Part shown: piece by piece, positions 33,454-44,500 of the stretch
How the letters are laid out: every line of letters begins with the position of its first letter
How positions within the stretch are numbered: the stretch's first letter is position 1
Assembly (NCBI GenBank): GCA_001910725.1
Contig: MJGA01000032.1
Location: 186,001-250,000, forward strand
Source: Phanerodontia chrysosporium
Lineage: Eukaryota > Basidiomycota > Agaricomycetes > Polyporales > Phanerochaetaceae
Length of the DNA stretch: 64,000 bases
Direction: 5' to 3'
Translations under genes and position numbers: made by a program
The notes under the pieces: model-generated
What the model saw: only the letters and a program-made list of their open reading frames with translations
Database searches by the model: none
What the model was told of the DNA's origin: nothing

Positions 33454-34053
33454 TGTCACAGTTTTTCGTCTTAACCCTTAGGGTTAGGGGCAGCAGGTGA
33501 CAGAAGCGATTACTCCGAACTGTAACATGCAGAGGCGCTGGAGTGACAGCCCTCGGCTCGGGGCTGGTCACGTGATACGGCGGTCACGTGATGCGCACAC
33601 GTGCGGTATCCCAGGGTCACATGGTCGAAGGTCTAGAAGCAGGCAAGGGTCTGGAAGCGCCGAGACACTCCGGAATGGACTAGAAAGTCCTGGAGGTCTC
33701 TGGACAGGTCCGGACAGTGCTGGAACGTTCTGGAGGTTTCTGGGACATCGTAGGAACATTTAGGAACGTGTAGGAGAATGTAGGAATGCCTGTAGGGCAC
33801 TAGCCAATAGCGTAGTAGGTATTAGATAGCTAGGACCCTGAACACTGGTCCCTGGGGACCTGGTACACATGTATATAAACCCTGAGGGCTGGGGGTGCCT
33901 CCCCAGCTTCAATCTCATCGCATCTCACCTCTCTAGTCTCTATACCTCGTCTTCAAGCTTGGCTACACCCTTTGTAGTCCAAGTAAACCTTTGCCAGTGA
34001 GTATTGCTGGTTGGTTTGGTGTATAGGCGCTAGGGCAGCACATTTTTGTGATA
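33454..34053 (+). repeat. Gypsy-B 5' LTR
   Basis: 600 bp. TTAACCCTTAGGGTTAGGGG, containing telomere-like repeats, lies at 33471-33490. A TATATAAA box lies at 33872-33879, about 30 bases before the likely transcription start. Two TCACGTGA palindromes lie near 33568-33590. The CCAGTGAGT at about 33998-34006 could act as a splice donor in the leader. Confidence 0.94.
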
Positions 34054-34359
34054 GAAGATTGAAGCTAGCCAACCTACTCCACCTTTGGTGGCCTAGGTTA
34101 TTGCTTTGGGTTCTGGGGGCTTGTTTGAACAAGTGCTTTTGCGCTTTGTTCAGTTTTCTGCCGATCCACAGGCGTAAGTGGGCACTATAGTACCTTTTTA
34201 GGTACAGACAGGGGAACGTGGTGTAACCCACCTCAGAGGGCTTTGCCTGCGGACGAGTAACCCCTGTTGTAGTGCTGGACTAAGGGTGTAATACCCTGTC
34301 CAACCAGTTTTAGCTGCGTGGCGTGGAAACCCGCAGTAATACCCCTTTCTCTTCGTTGA
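34054..34359 (+). other. Gypsy-B leader
   Basis: About 300 bases between the LTR and the pre-gag frame. No ATG-initiated ORF of note. The primer site should be at its start (GAAGATTGAAG), but I cannot match it to a tRNA. Confidence 0.45.
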
Positions 34360-35175
34360 GGGTTGGCTGGCAGGAAAGCCTTGCGCTTTGCCTGTGTGGA
34401 GAAGTTTTCTGGCTTGTGTACACAGGCTGACCCGTGTTTACTAGTGCCTAAAGCTGCTAAGAACCGTTTTGTCCTTGCTAAGGACGAGAGCTCTGGCAAA
34501 CCCTTGCTTGAGTGCATCAAGATCTCGAACCTTCACCGCTTCAAAGACATTGGGAAGCCGCGCCCTGCGTACAAACCTCGCACTACACCCTACACCCCTG
34601 TCCCTGGTCGTCGTGAAAGGCTTGCTCGTGAAGCAGACTTGAACGACTTCAAGCACCAGCTTCAGCTCGAAGACTATCGCAACGAACAGCGCAAGCGCCG
34701 CCTACTCGATCGCATTGCGAACGCCCCTCCCCCTCTCCCCCTCATTGAGCGTATTGAACCTCCCCCTACCCCCCCTATCGAAGTCAAACCCATTCCCAAG
34801 GACCTTCGCTTTCACACCAACACTCAGGTCCATCAGCTGCGCGACTACGGACGAAAGTTCAACGGTGCCCTTAACCACTTGGGTCCGTTCTTTCAGAAGC
34901 TAGACGAGCAGCGTTTTCGAGTTGGGTTGACTGAACACGAGCTCTACATCTTGGGCTTGTTCAAGGAGAGGTTCGATAACATTCGCAAACACCTTCAGAC
35001 CATCGTCGAGACGAAGGAGTACACCACGAGGGAGTGGAAGAAGATTTCGAGGGATTTGAAGAAGGCAGGCGCACATAGCTTCGCTGAGCTTAAGCCCCGC
35101 TTCGCTGAGCATTGCAGGGAGCTGATTCAGGAGTTGGGTGAAGACTGGTTGTTTTTGGAGAAGAACCTCGATTAG
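34360..35175 (+). CDS. Gypsy-B pre-gag ORF, about 270 codons, no Met codon
   Basis: An open frame closed upstream by TGA at 34357-34359 and ending TAG at 35173-35175, 29 bases before the gag ATG. The product is basic and helix-rich with a Pro-rich middle (NAPPPLPLIERIEPPPTPP) and a charged C-terminal half (LGLFKERFDNIRKHLQ, EWKKISRDLKK, RELIQELGEDW). It contains no Met at all, so it needs a non-AUG start, splicing from an upstream exon, or reading from another frame. Gypsy-A keeps a homologous frame that does begin with ATG. Function is unknown; the position suggests a Gag-related or RNA-binding accessory protein. Confidence 0.72.
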   Translation, partial: GLAGRKALRFACVEKFSGLCTQADPCLLVPKAAKNRFVLAKDESSGKPLLECIKISNLHRFKDIGKPRPAYKPRTTPYTPVPGRRERLAREADLNDFKHQLQLEDYRNEQRKRRLLDRIANAPPPLPLIERIEPPPTPPIEVKPIPKDLRFHTNTQVHQLRDYGRKFNGALNHLGPFFQKLDEQRFRVGLTEHELYILGLFKERFDNIRKHLQTIVETKEYTTREWKKISRDLKKAGAHSFAELKPRFAEHCRELIQELGEDWLFLEKNLD

Positions 35176-35204
35176 TTTTTGTATCTGCGCGTTTTTGAAT
35201 CAAG

Positions 35205-36785
35205 ATGTCGCTCAATTCAAATCCTGTTGACTTTGGTTTGCGTTCTGCTTCGAGTTCAAGTGGCATGGACCCTTGGGGAGCGTTAGAACTTGGCTCTATG
35301 GCTGAGGGAGGCCCCACCCCAGTTTTGGCCGCTGCGCCGCTTTCGACCTCTTACGAAGAGTACAGCCAGTCATGGGTACAAGCCGCCCAGGAAGGACTGA
35401 CTCCTGGCGACTTTAAGGCCCTTGTTGACAGCCTGGGTAACTGGGTAAAGGCTGAAATAGCTCAAGTAAGGTCGGAAATGGGTTCAGAAGTCCTTCGCTT
35501 GAAGGAAGCCCTTCGCAAACGCAAAACCGAGGCCAAGACACTTCAGGAGCAGATAGACATTCTTGAGCAGACTAGACAGCACTTGTCTGCGCAGATAGCA
35601 GAGGCTCAGAACCAAAATCGTGTTTTGCAGAACGCTATGCAGGTGCTGAAGCAGGAGAACGAGAGCTTGAAAGTGTTGGTTCAGCAAGGCACTAGTGGAG
35701 GCAACGTTGGGTTGTCCCAGTCTTTGTTCCCTACCATGAAGGAGCCTGACACCTTTAATGGTGATAAGGCTAGCAAGCTGGATGACTGGCTCGAGTCGAT
35801 GGCACTCTGGTTGTGCCACCGTGGCGTAATGGACGACGAAAAGAAGATAGAGACGGCGATGACTTACCTGCGAGGTTCAGCAAAGAAGGTCATGCAAGAG
35901 TACTTCGACAAGGTGGCAGACTCAAAGCCCCTTGGTACTTGGACCAACTTTGTGAACGAACTCCAGAAAGGATTCCAACAGACCGACAAGAAGGACAGGG
36001 CAAGGGCAGAGTTTGAGCAGCTCGTCAGCAAGAAAGGGACGAACGAGAAGACTTTCAACGAGTTTGCTGCTCGTTTCCGCTCGCTGGCTCGCCAAACTGG
36101 CTTCTCCAACGAAGAACTGTTGGTCAAAGCCTATGTCCATACCCCTCGTACCGCCGCCGATGTACTGGCAGCCCGTGGTCATGCTCAGTGGGCTACGACC
36201 TGGGATGGTTGGTTGAAGGATGTTCAGGAGATTCTGCAGGATCAACGTCTCTTGACGGGCACCGTACTCTCTGGACAGCCTCAGTCGTCGAAAGACCCTG
36301 ACGCTATGGATGTCGACGCCTTGAAGAAGGGCTCAGCCCAGGGCAAAGGCAAGACAGCCAAAGTTCAGAAGGTTGCCATGTCGTTCGAGGAGGCGAAGAA
36401 GAAAGGCTGCTGCGCTCAGTGTGGAGGCAAAGGCCACATCGCCAAGGAGTGTCCATCGAAGAAGAACAACTCAGGTTCTTCGACGTCGTCGAGTAAAACC
36501 ACCAATGCACCGGTGGCCAGTTCGTCCAAGGCTTCGTCTTCAAAGGGAAAGGAGAAGGATAAGGGCTCTCGCCACACGAAGAACAGTGTGCGCGAGGTGT
36601 ACGCCAGCGACTCGGAGAGATTCCAGGAGGTAGCCTCTGACGAGGAGTCGAGCTCGGATAGCTCAGAAGAAGAAGATACCCCCAAGACCAAGCAAAAGAA
36701 GAAGTCGTCTTCGAAGGAGAAGGCGCAGAAGATTAACCGCGTGGTGTTCTCAGACGATGAGGATTTTCTGCAGGGACCGATGTAG
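35205..36785 (+). CDS. gag: Gypsy-B Gag
   Basis: A 526-residue intact frame with ATG start. The N-terminal third is a predicted coiled coil (LRLKEALRKRKTEAKTLQEQ and onward, residues about 85-160). The middle is capsid-like (LDDWLESMALWLCHRG, FQQTDKKDRARAEFEQL). A CCHC zinc knuckle, CAQCGGKGHIAKEC, lies near residue 405. The tail is Ser/acidic-rich with basic patches. Gag packages element RNA into virus-like particles in the cytoplasm. It is longer than many fungal Gypsy Gag proteins because of the coiled coil. Confidence 0.93.
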   Translation: MSLNSNPVDFGLRSASSSSGMDPWGALELGSMAEGGPTPVLAAAPLSTSYEEYSQSWVQAAQEGLTPGDFKALVDSLGNWVKAEIAQVRSEMGSEVLRLKEALRKRKTEAKTLQEQIDILEQTRQHLSAQIAEAQNQNRVLQNAMQVLKQENESLKVLVQQGTSGGNVGLSQSLFPTMKEPDTFNGDKASKLDDWLESMALWLCHRGVMDDEKKIETAMTYLRGSAKKVMQEYFDKVADSKPLGTWTNFVNELQKGFQQTDKKDRARAEFEQLVSKKGTNEKTFNEFAARFRSLARQTGFSNEELLVKAYVHTPRTAADVLAARGHAQWATTWDGWLKDVQEILQDQRLLTGTVLSGQPQSSKDPDAMDVDALKKGSAQGKGKTAKVQKVAMSFEEAKKKGCCAQCGGKGHIAKECPSKKNNSGSSTSSSKTTNAPVASSSKASSSKGKEKDKGSRHTKNSVREVYASDSERFQEVASDEESSSDSSEEEDTPKTKQKKKSSSKEKAQKINRVVFSDDEDFLQGPM

Positions 36786-39700
36786 AGTCTGCAACATCTG
36801 GTTCGTTTTTAGATTTCCTTTACCCTCCTGACTCAGTAGAATGTATTAGATCAGTTTTGGAATCGAGAAAAGTCTCTAGTTTGCCCTCTAAATCGAGCTT
36901 TATCGTTCCAGTAACTTTGAGTCAGGGTAAGGAAATCAGAGTGCAGACTACCGCGCTGGTTGATTCGGGGGCCTATGCTGTGTTCATTAGCCATCGCTTC
37001 GTCAAGAAGCATAAGCTGAAGACAAACCAGCTGGCCAAGGAGATACGCGTTTACAACGCAGATGGCTCCAGGAACAAGTGTGGCAGTATTGAGGAGTACG
37101 CTTGGCTCGACGTAGCCGTAGGGGACCATGTCTCCAGACAAGCATGCCTCATTACAGATCTGGGTGGAAAGGACATGTTTCTCGGCTTTAGCTACTTGAA
37201 GAAGCATAATCCTGAGATAGATTGGGATAAGGGCGAGTGGAAGTACTCCAGATGCCCAGATTCTTGTCGCTTTACCAGCCACAAGGCTCAAGTAGCACAA
37301 GCAGAGCTCGAAGAACCTATGGATGAGGACTTCGAGGAGGAAGAAGAGGAGCCTTGGCTTCAGTGGGTCGACCCTTCCACCCCAGATGGCCGCGTTTTGG
37401 CAGTAACCTGCCGGAAGATCGCAGCGATGTGCAGTATTCGTTCGCTGGAGGGAATCGAGGGCTGGGAGCAGCTTGTCCCTGCACAGTATCAGGACTACGG
37501 GGACGTGTTTTCGAAGCGTGCAAGCGAACGGCTACCCGTACGAAAGCCTTACGACCACGCTGTCGAGTTTATCGACGGAGCTACCCTACCTCGACCAGCC
37601 CGTAACTACTCACTGTCGCCAGAAGAGAGGAATTCTCTGGACGAGTGGATTCAGGAGAATCTCGCCAAGGGATACATCAGACCGAGTAAATCCCTGCTGG
37701 CAGCACCAGTCTTTTTCGTGAAGAAGAAGGATGGTTCACTGCGCTTGGTGCAAGACTACAGAAAGCTGAACGAAGTCGTTAAGAAAGACCGCTTCCCTAT
37801 ACCCAAGATCTCAGACCTTATAGATCGACTATCTAAGGCCAGTATATACACCAAGATTGACCTTAGATGGGGGTATAACAATGTCAGAATCAAGGAAGGA
37901 GACGAGTGGAAGCTGGCCTTCATCACACCTTTCGGTTTATATGAACCTACAGTGATGTTCTTCGGCCTCAGCAATGCACCAGCAACCTTTCAGCGCATGA
38001 TGAACCATATTCTCGATGATCTGATTCGAGAAGGTCATGTCATGGTCTACCTAGACGACATTCTCATCTTCACGAATGACTTGGACCACCATCGGCGATT
38101 AGTTCGCGAGGTATTGCAGCGGCTACGCGACAACGACCTGTTCGCTAAGCCAGAGAAATGCTTCTTCGAGACGGATAGCATTGAATACCTCGGAATGATC
38201 ATCAGCAAGGGGTCGGTTCAGATGGATCCATCGAAGGTAGATGGCGTTTTATCTTGACCCATACACAAAAGGGTCAAAGATGTCCAGGCTTTCCTGAGTT
38301 TTGCTAACTTCTACCGACGGTTTATTCGAGACCTTGGCAAGATTGTTCGCCCATTGTCAGAGCTTACTCGCAAAGGCAAAGAGTGGGAATGAGGGCCTGA
38401 GCAGCAGGATGCCTTCGATACACTCAAAAGAGCATTCACTACTGCGCCTATTCTCAAGATTCCAGATGACGAGCACCCTTTTAGGCTCGAATGCGATTCG
38501 TCAGACTTTGCTACGGGGGCTGTACTTGAGCAACTGGGCGAGGATGGCCTTTGGCACCCTGTCGCGTTTTACTCCAAGGCGCTAGGCGTACACGAGCGCA
38601 ACTAAGAGATATACGACAAGGAGATGCTAGCCATCATCCGCGCGCTGAAGGAATGGCGCCACCACTTGGAGGGACACCCTCTACCGTTCGAAATATGGTC
38701 AGATCACCAGAATTTGACCTATTTCCGCAAGGCACAAGACTTGACGCGACGTCAAGCACGTTGGAGTCTTTTCCTCACACGTTTCCACTTCAAGTTGGAG
38801 CACAAACCTGGAAAGACGATGAAGCGGGCTGATCCAATGTCCAGGAGGCCAGATCATGAATTGGGGGTGGATTGCGACAATCGTGAAAAAGTCCTTTTGA
38901 AGCCAGAATATTTCGCGATTCGAGCCATGCAACCAACCCATTCATCGATAGTGGACGATAGCAAACTGCTAGAAAGGATCAGAAAAGCCCTGCTGGACGA
39001 CGAAGTCACCAAGTCGTACAAAGACCTGATGTTGAAAGGACCAAGAGAGTTCGGGAAGGACTTAGCGGAATGGCACCTCGAGGATGGGCTACTACTGCAC
39101 CGAGGCAAGGTGTATGTGCCCAAGGACGACAAGATTAGGGCGGATCTACTCAAGTTACACCACGACTTCCCTGGGGCTGGACACCCTGGACGATGGAAGA
39201 CGTTGGAGTTGCTGTCGCGCAACTACTGGTGGCCAGGAATGTCAGTTTACGTCAAGAAGTATGTCGCAGGCTGCGAAGTATGCCAGTCACATAAAAACGT
39301 CAACCAGAAGCCTGCTGGCCTGCTACAACCGAACGAGGTTCCGTCGGAACCCTGGGAGATAATCTCGTGCGATATGATCACGGACTTGCCTGAGTCGGAC
39401 GGTTACAACGCTATCTTCGTAGTCGTTTGCCGCTTAACCAAGCGAGCACATTTCCTCCCCATCACCAAGGAGTTTTCAGCCAAGGATCTGGGAAATTTGC
39501 TCTATGAGCGTGTTTGGCCTTTGCACGGCCTACCCAGACAGATCATTTCGGATAGAGGAACGCAGTTCGCCGCGAAACTCTTCCAGGAATGGTGCAGACT
39601 CCTGGGGATCAAGTCAGCAATGACTACAGCGTTTCACCCTCAGGCAGACGGTCAGACTGAGCGAGTTAATCAGTCATTGGAGCAGTACCTGCGCTGCTAC

Positions 39701-40239
39701 ACAAGCTTTAGGCAGGACGACTGGGCATACCTTTTGCCCTCTGCTGAGTTTGCGTACAACAACCAGGCGCATGAAAGCACCAAGAACTCGCCATTCTTCG
39801 TCGAATATGGCCGTCACCCACGCATGTTCCCAGAGCAGGACCGTGTTACAAGGTTGTCAGAACTGGACGACTGGACGAAGCTTAGACAGGAGGCCCAAGA
39901 TCAGGAGAAAGCCGCACTCGTGCTGGCTGCAGAGCGAATGAAGTGGTATTACGACCAGGGTAAATCAGAACCCTTGTTCAAGGTCGGAGACTGTGTTTGG
40001 CTTGACGCAAAGGATCTGAACCTTCGGGTTCCCTCCAAGAAACTGGCACCAAAGCGAGTAGGCCCTTACGAGATCGTAGAGCAGCTGGGACCGGTCACCT
40101 TCAAGCTGAAGTTACCAGCCCATGTGAAGATTCACCCGGTCTTCCACGCGAGCAAGCTCACGAAGCACGTCGAGGATGAGGTCGCCAATCGCACGCGCAA
40201 ACCCCTACCACCCATTCGTGTGGGTGATGACGAGGAGTA

Positions 40240-40400
40240 CGAGGTCGAGCAGATCGTAGATGCACAGCCAGACTCTAAAGGCCGTGTCATGTACCGAGTA
40301 CGGTGGAGAGGCTACGACGAGCATAGCGACACATGGGAATACTTGCCCAATCTCAAGCACGCTATGGTGAAGGTCAAACAATTCCACAAGAAATACCCAG
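40240..40400 (+). other. Gypsy-B chromodomain
   Basis: EYEVEQIVDAQ...YRVRWRGYDEHSDTWEYLPNL is a canonical chromodomain with the aromatic positions (Tyr, Trp, Trp) kept, placed after the integrase GPY/F module as in chromoviruses. In this group it binds histone marks and targets integration to silent chromatin. Confidence 0.9.
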
Positions 40401-40509
40401 ATGCGCCGAAGGCAATTTCCCTTCTGCAACGCCACCACGACGAGGAGGATGAGTTTTTCATGCGCGAACTCACGCTACTCCAATCTTGGGGAGCAGACGA
40501 CCAGTTCAA

Positions 40510-40918
40510 GGTCAAGCTCATGAACAAGGACGCAAAACTCCCCTCACGTGGCTCGCCAGAAAGCGCAGGGTTGGATCTTTTCATCACGGAAGACCTTACG
40601 CTCAAGCCCCATGATCGCAAGCTAGCGTCAACTGGCCTTCGAATGTGTACTCCACCAGGTACCTACGCTCGAGTCGCACCACGGAGTGGCCTTAGCCTCA
40701 GAGGCATCGACATAGGAGCAGGCGTTATTGACCGAGATTATCGAGGAGAGCTCAAAATTCTACTCATCAACAACTCGCCCGACACCTTTACTTTCCACAA
40801 GGGTGATCGTGTCGCTCAACTCGTGCTCGAAAGAATATCCTATGCCGAACCAACTCCGGTTTCTCGCCTCGACTCAACCATTCGCAGCAGCGAGGGTTTT
40901 GGCTCCACTGGTATTTAG
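40510..40918 (+). other. Gypsy-B dUTPase domain, C-terminal end of Pol
   Basis: All five trimeric dUTPase motifs are present in order: ESAGLDLF (1), APRSGLS (2), GAGVIDRDYRGEL (3, with the catalytic Asp), GDRVAQLVLE (4), SEGFGSTG (5). The domain ends the frame at 40918, so it is the extreme C-terminus of Pol rather than the position between protease and RT or inside Pol seen in some retroviruses. The likely role is to keep dUTP out of element cDNA. Gypsy-A has the same arrangement in decayed form. Confidence 0.92.
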
Positions 40919-40953
40919 GCTTCACCAGGAGGTTCAGCTAGAATTGGGGGTAA

Positions 40954-41553
40954 TGTCACAGTTTTTCGTCTTAACCCTTAGGGTTAGGGGCAGCAGGTGA
41001 CAGAAGCGATTACTCCGAACTGTGACATGCAGAGGCGCTGGAGTGACAGCCCTCGGCTCGGGGCTGGTCACGTGATACGGTGGTCACGTGATGCGCACAC
41101 GTGCGGTATCCCAGGGTCACATGGTCGAAGGTCTAGAAGCAGGCAAGGGTCTGGAAGCGCCGAGACACTCCGGAATGGACTAGAAAGTCCTGGAGGTCTC
41201 TGGACAGGTCCGAACAGTGCTGGAACGTTCTGGAGGTTTCTGGGACATCGTAGGAACATTTAGGAACGTGTAGGAGAATGTAGGAATGCCTGTAGGGCAC
41301 TAGCCAATAGCGTAGTAGGTATTAGATAGCTAGGACCCTGAACACCGGTCCCTGGGGACCTGGTACACATGTATATAAACCCTGAGGGCTGGGGGTGCCT
41401 CCCCAGCTTCAATCTCATCGCATCTCACCTCTCTAGTCTCTATACCTCGTCTTCAAGCTTGGCTACACCCTTTGTAGTCCAAGTAAACCTTTGCCAGTGA
41501 GTATTGCTGGTTGGTTTGGTGTATAGGCGCTAGGGCAGCGCATTTTTGTGATA
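40954..41553 (+). repeat. Gypsy-B 3' LTR
   Basis: 600 bp, identical to the 5' LTR except for five transitions at offsets matching 33526, 33580, 33712, 33846 and 34040. Four of the five lie in a CpG/TpG or CpG/CpA context. TATA box at 41372-41379. Confidence 0.94.
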
Positions 41554-41558
41554 CCACC

Positions 41559-44500
41559 CCAGGTATGATGTGAGGGTGAAGCTCCTCAGCAATCGGTTCA
41601 CTTCCACCTGCTGTACTTGCTGTTACGGGATGTCTTTCGCCAACCGTGTCTACGGTCATAGGGTACACACGCTGAGCACGTTTCCACTCTTCCTTACGTC
41701 GCTCATATGCAATCTGCCATCTGTCTTCCAATGAGGTGTCATCAGCCTGTATGCAAGTTGGCTGTGCCGTTGGATCGCAGTTCAAAGGAGAGGATGCCCA
41801 GGAGTCGTGGGTGTTATCAAAGCAAAAAACCCCGTAAGTGTGCACTATATCAGTATAGTAAGCAGTTCAACTAATTTGTACAGCATCTCACGAACCAGTA
41901 AAATAATTTAGAGCAACTAACTCACAGATCAGATCAGCCTGATTTTTAGAATCGGACTCAAACGAACCAACCGTGTAGTTCTCACCTGCACCCATAGACG
42001 GTGCGCTGGATTCTAACCCACGCGGCTGATGCTGATGCTGACTGGTATGATAATGCTCATCCCTCAAGTCTTTACACTCACGTAATATCTGCATATTGTT
42101 GATGACAGCTTGATGAGACCGTGTCAAGTCTTCAGACAATGATTGAAATGACTCATCCCACGATTTGTCCCTCTCCCGAAGATCAGTTGGAACCCTCCAG
42201 GATTTGAAGAGGATCAACATCAACTGACAGTATTGCAAACGAATGTCTGCCTGATCTCTCCTAGGTATAGCCGGTCTAATCGGTATGACTACTCTTCTAC
42301 GGAAGGAATGTAGTATTTGCAGCTGTCTACGCTCATGCTCGACATGCCCGGCCAAAAATGAAAGACAAGGATGGACTCTTCAAGTATCATTTAATAGCTC
42401 GTGTAGCGGTGCATCCACTAAATGGGGTTGTTTTTCCACAGCGGTATTATCTTCAGACGAACAATCGCGTTCTCACACGGAAAATGCCACTTTCTCGGTA
42501 CGTGCTACAAAGTCCCAGAGACACATGCTTGCAAGCTCATATGGCCTATGAACATAATCCAGTAACTGGTTACTGTGTGGCTCTACTCTGCCTGTACGAG
42601 GGTTCGCAGTAATCGATATTCCATCCAGAAGCTCGTCTTCTGCTTGTGTTGTTGCTCCTTCCGGTGAGTCCTCGCTATCTACATCATGACTAAGCTCTAA
42701 TTCTTCATGTACAATGATTAACATGTTTCAAGAATGACATACACCATTGATCGTGCGTGCAGATGGTACAGCATCACGGTCGTCCGATTCCAAGCTCGGT
42801 GCCACTACATCAACATACTGTTCTGCCAATCTCCAGTATAGCTGACTGTACTCGTGGCTAGTGAAGTGATTCTCCAGGTCCAAACAGTACGAAGCAACCT
42901 GTTGTGCACTGAGCTCCTGATGAGACATTATAGAGTATACGCAGCAGCGCAAGAGATATTTTGCACGTGCAAGTATATTGTCACCATTGGTGTTGTCTTC
43001 ATCGAGCTTCTTCACAGCGAGCTTAAGCGCTGCATATGCAACGCCAGTCTGAAGTTGTGATTTAGCTATGTAATCAGTGATGTAATGCAACACAGTCTTC
43101 GCCGCATCACCAGAGCCAATGAACTTGATATCCATATTACAGCAGATTGCACATATCATCATTTCGTTGAAGTTATTCATCAGTCCGTCTAACACGCGCA
43201 TGGTAAGTTCGCCTGTCTCACTGTCAAACTTTGTTTCAGGTGCTACATGATCTTCCGCTAGGTCGAACCTACAAACCTTGGGCTCGCCAGGCTTACAGTA
43301 TTTGTAACAGGTCGTCGAATGATTGTGTCGTTGAACTTTCTCAATGAGACGATGCAAGTCATGCACTCTACATGACTTCTTGATTGTGTCATCTAACAGG
43401 TCTTCCTCGCGCTTCGACACGATGTCACGTACTGTACAAGGATCTGGCAGCTGTGACATTTTCCAACAAGCAAGCCTTGCGTTGCACTCCAATGGCGCTG
43501 AAGGCACAGCAGTAGATATTGCATCATCTAGGTAAGCAACTATCCGTTTGCCAAGGTCGGTACCACCTTCGTTATCAAGCACCTTCTTACAAATTTCGTC
43601 AGAATTTAAACCTCCTTCTAACCATATTAACATATGGCAATGGAGACTGCCTCTTCCTTGGGCCTCTACACATCCGTAGTAGCCTTTGACTATACCCAGG
43701 ACACCCGTTTCAGTGCGAGGATTTGAATATCCTGGTAGGTTCTTTATGAATGACTTCATCATGGTGTTGAAGAACTTTGCTGCAACCACAGGATTATTTG
43801 CGACCAGTATACTTTGCTGTCTTATGTCAGGCACTTGCTCAGGAAGTAGATCGTCGACATCAATGTTATCACCAGCAAGAAAGTGTACAAGTGGATTGTG
43901 TACATCCGCAGGTTTAACGGTGATATAGAAGCTAGGTAAGCCCAACTCCATAGTAAGAGTGCGGATTTCATTACGCATATTTAACCTCGCGGCAGATGAT
44001 CCAGGAACATCACGAGTAACAAACTTCAACTCCTGCATAAGCTTCAAAATCTTGCGTTCCTCCTCATCGAACGGCTCTCTTTTGGTCGAAGAGGTTTGCA
44101 GCTTGATACATACTCGCGAGAGAGTGTCAGAGCTCACAGAGACAAACTGTTCTGCCACTCTCCGGTACGAATCATGTTTTACCTTGAGACTTGTATTTAA
44201 CAGTACAGCTCTTTGTTGCAACATGCTGAAGGCAGTGAACATGAACGAGTAGTGTTGCTGAAATCGCCTATCTCTCAGCCACAGTAAGTATGTCACATGT
44301 TGTCTCATAGACAGACTGACAGATCTCTGCCTATCCTCGAACCCTCCCACTCTGTACGGAAAGAGTGTGGGATAAATCATTGGAAACAGCTTCACGTTGA
44401 CAATGTCATTTTCAATGCGCTGGTCATGTGGGAACTCAATATACCCTCTATTGGCCTGTAGGTGTCTCATTGCAGCTGCGTGTAATCGGTTAGCTGAGGC

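Larger units (their letters stand above)
36761..40918 (+). pseudogene. pol: Gypsy-B Pol with three nonsense codons
   Basis: One frame from 36761, -1 relative to gag and overlapping it by 25 nt, to 40918. Counting from 36857: protease LVDSG near residue 36; RT with FTKIDLRWGYNN and VYLDD near 398; RNase H about 470-640; integrase HHCC about 770-815, then catalytic CDM (838), SDRG (898) and TERV (934); GPY/F module near 1075; chromodomain near 1128-1178; dUTPase 1218-1353. In-frame stops are TGA 38255-38257 and TGA 38390-38392, where Trp is expected, and TAA 38603-38605, where Tyr is expected, all in the RT connection/RNase H region. Everything else looks intact, so inactivation is recent. Confidence 0.93.
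33454..41553 (+). mobile_element. Gypsy-B: young Ty3/Gypsy retrotransposon (8100 bp)
   Basis: Two 600 bp LTRs (33454-34053 and 40954-41553) with five differences, all transitions. The element is flanked by an exact CCACC duplication. LTRs begin TGTCAC and end GTGATA, so the terminal dinucleotides are TG and TA rather than TG and CA. Order inside: pre-gag ORF, gag, and pol (protease, RT, RNase H, integrase, GPY/F, chromodomain, dUTPase). A purine-rich tract (GAATTGGGGGTAA) abuts the 3' LTR. Three nonsense codons in pol make this copy non-autonomous despite its youth. Confidence 0.96.
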
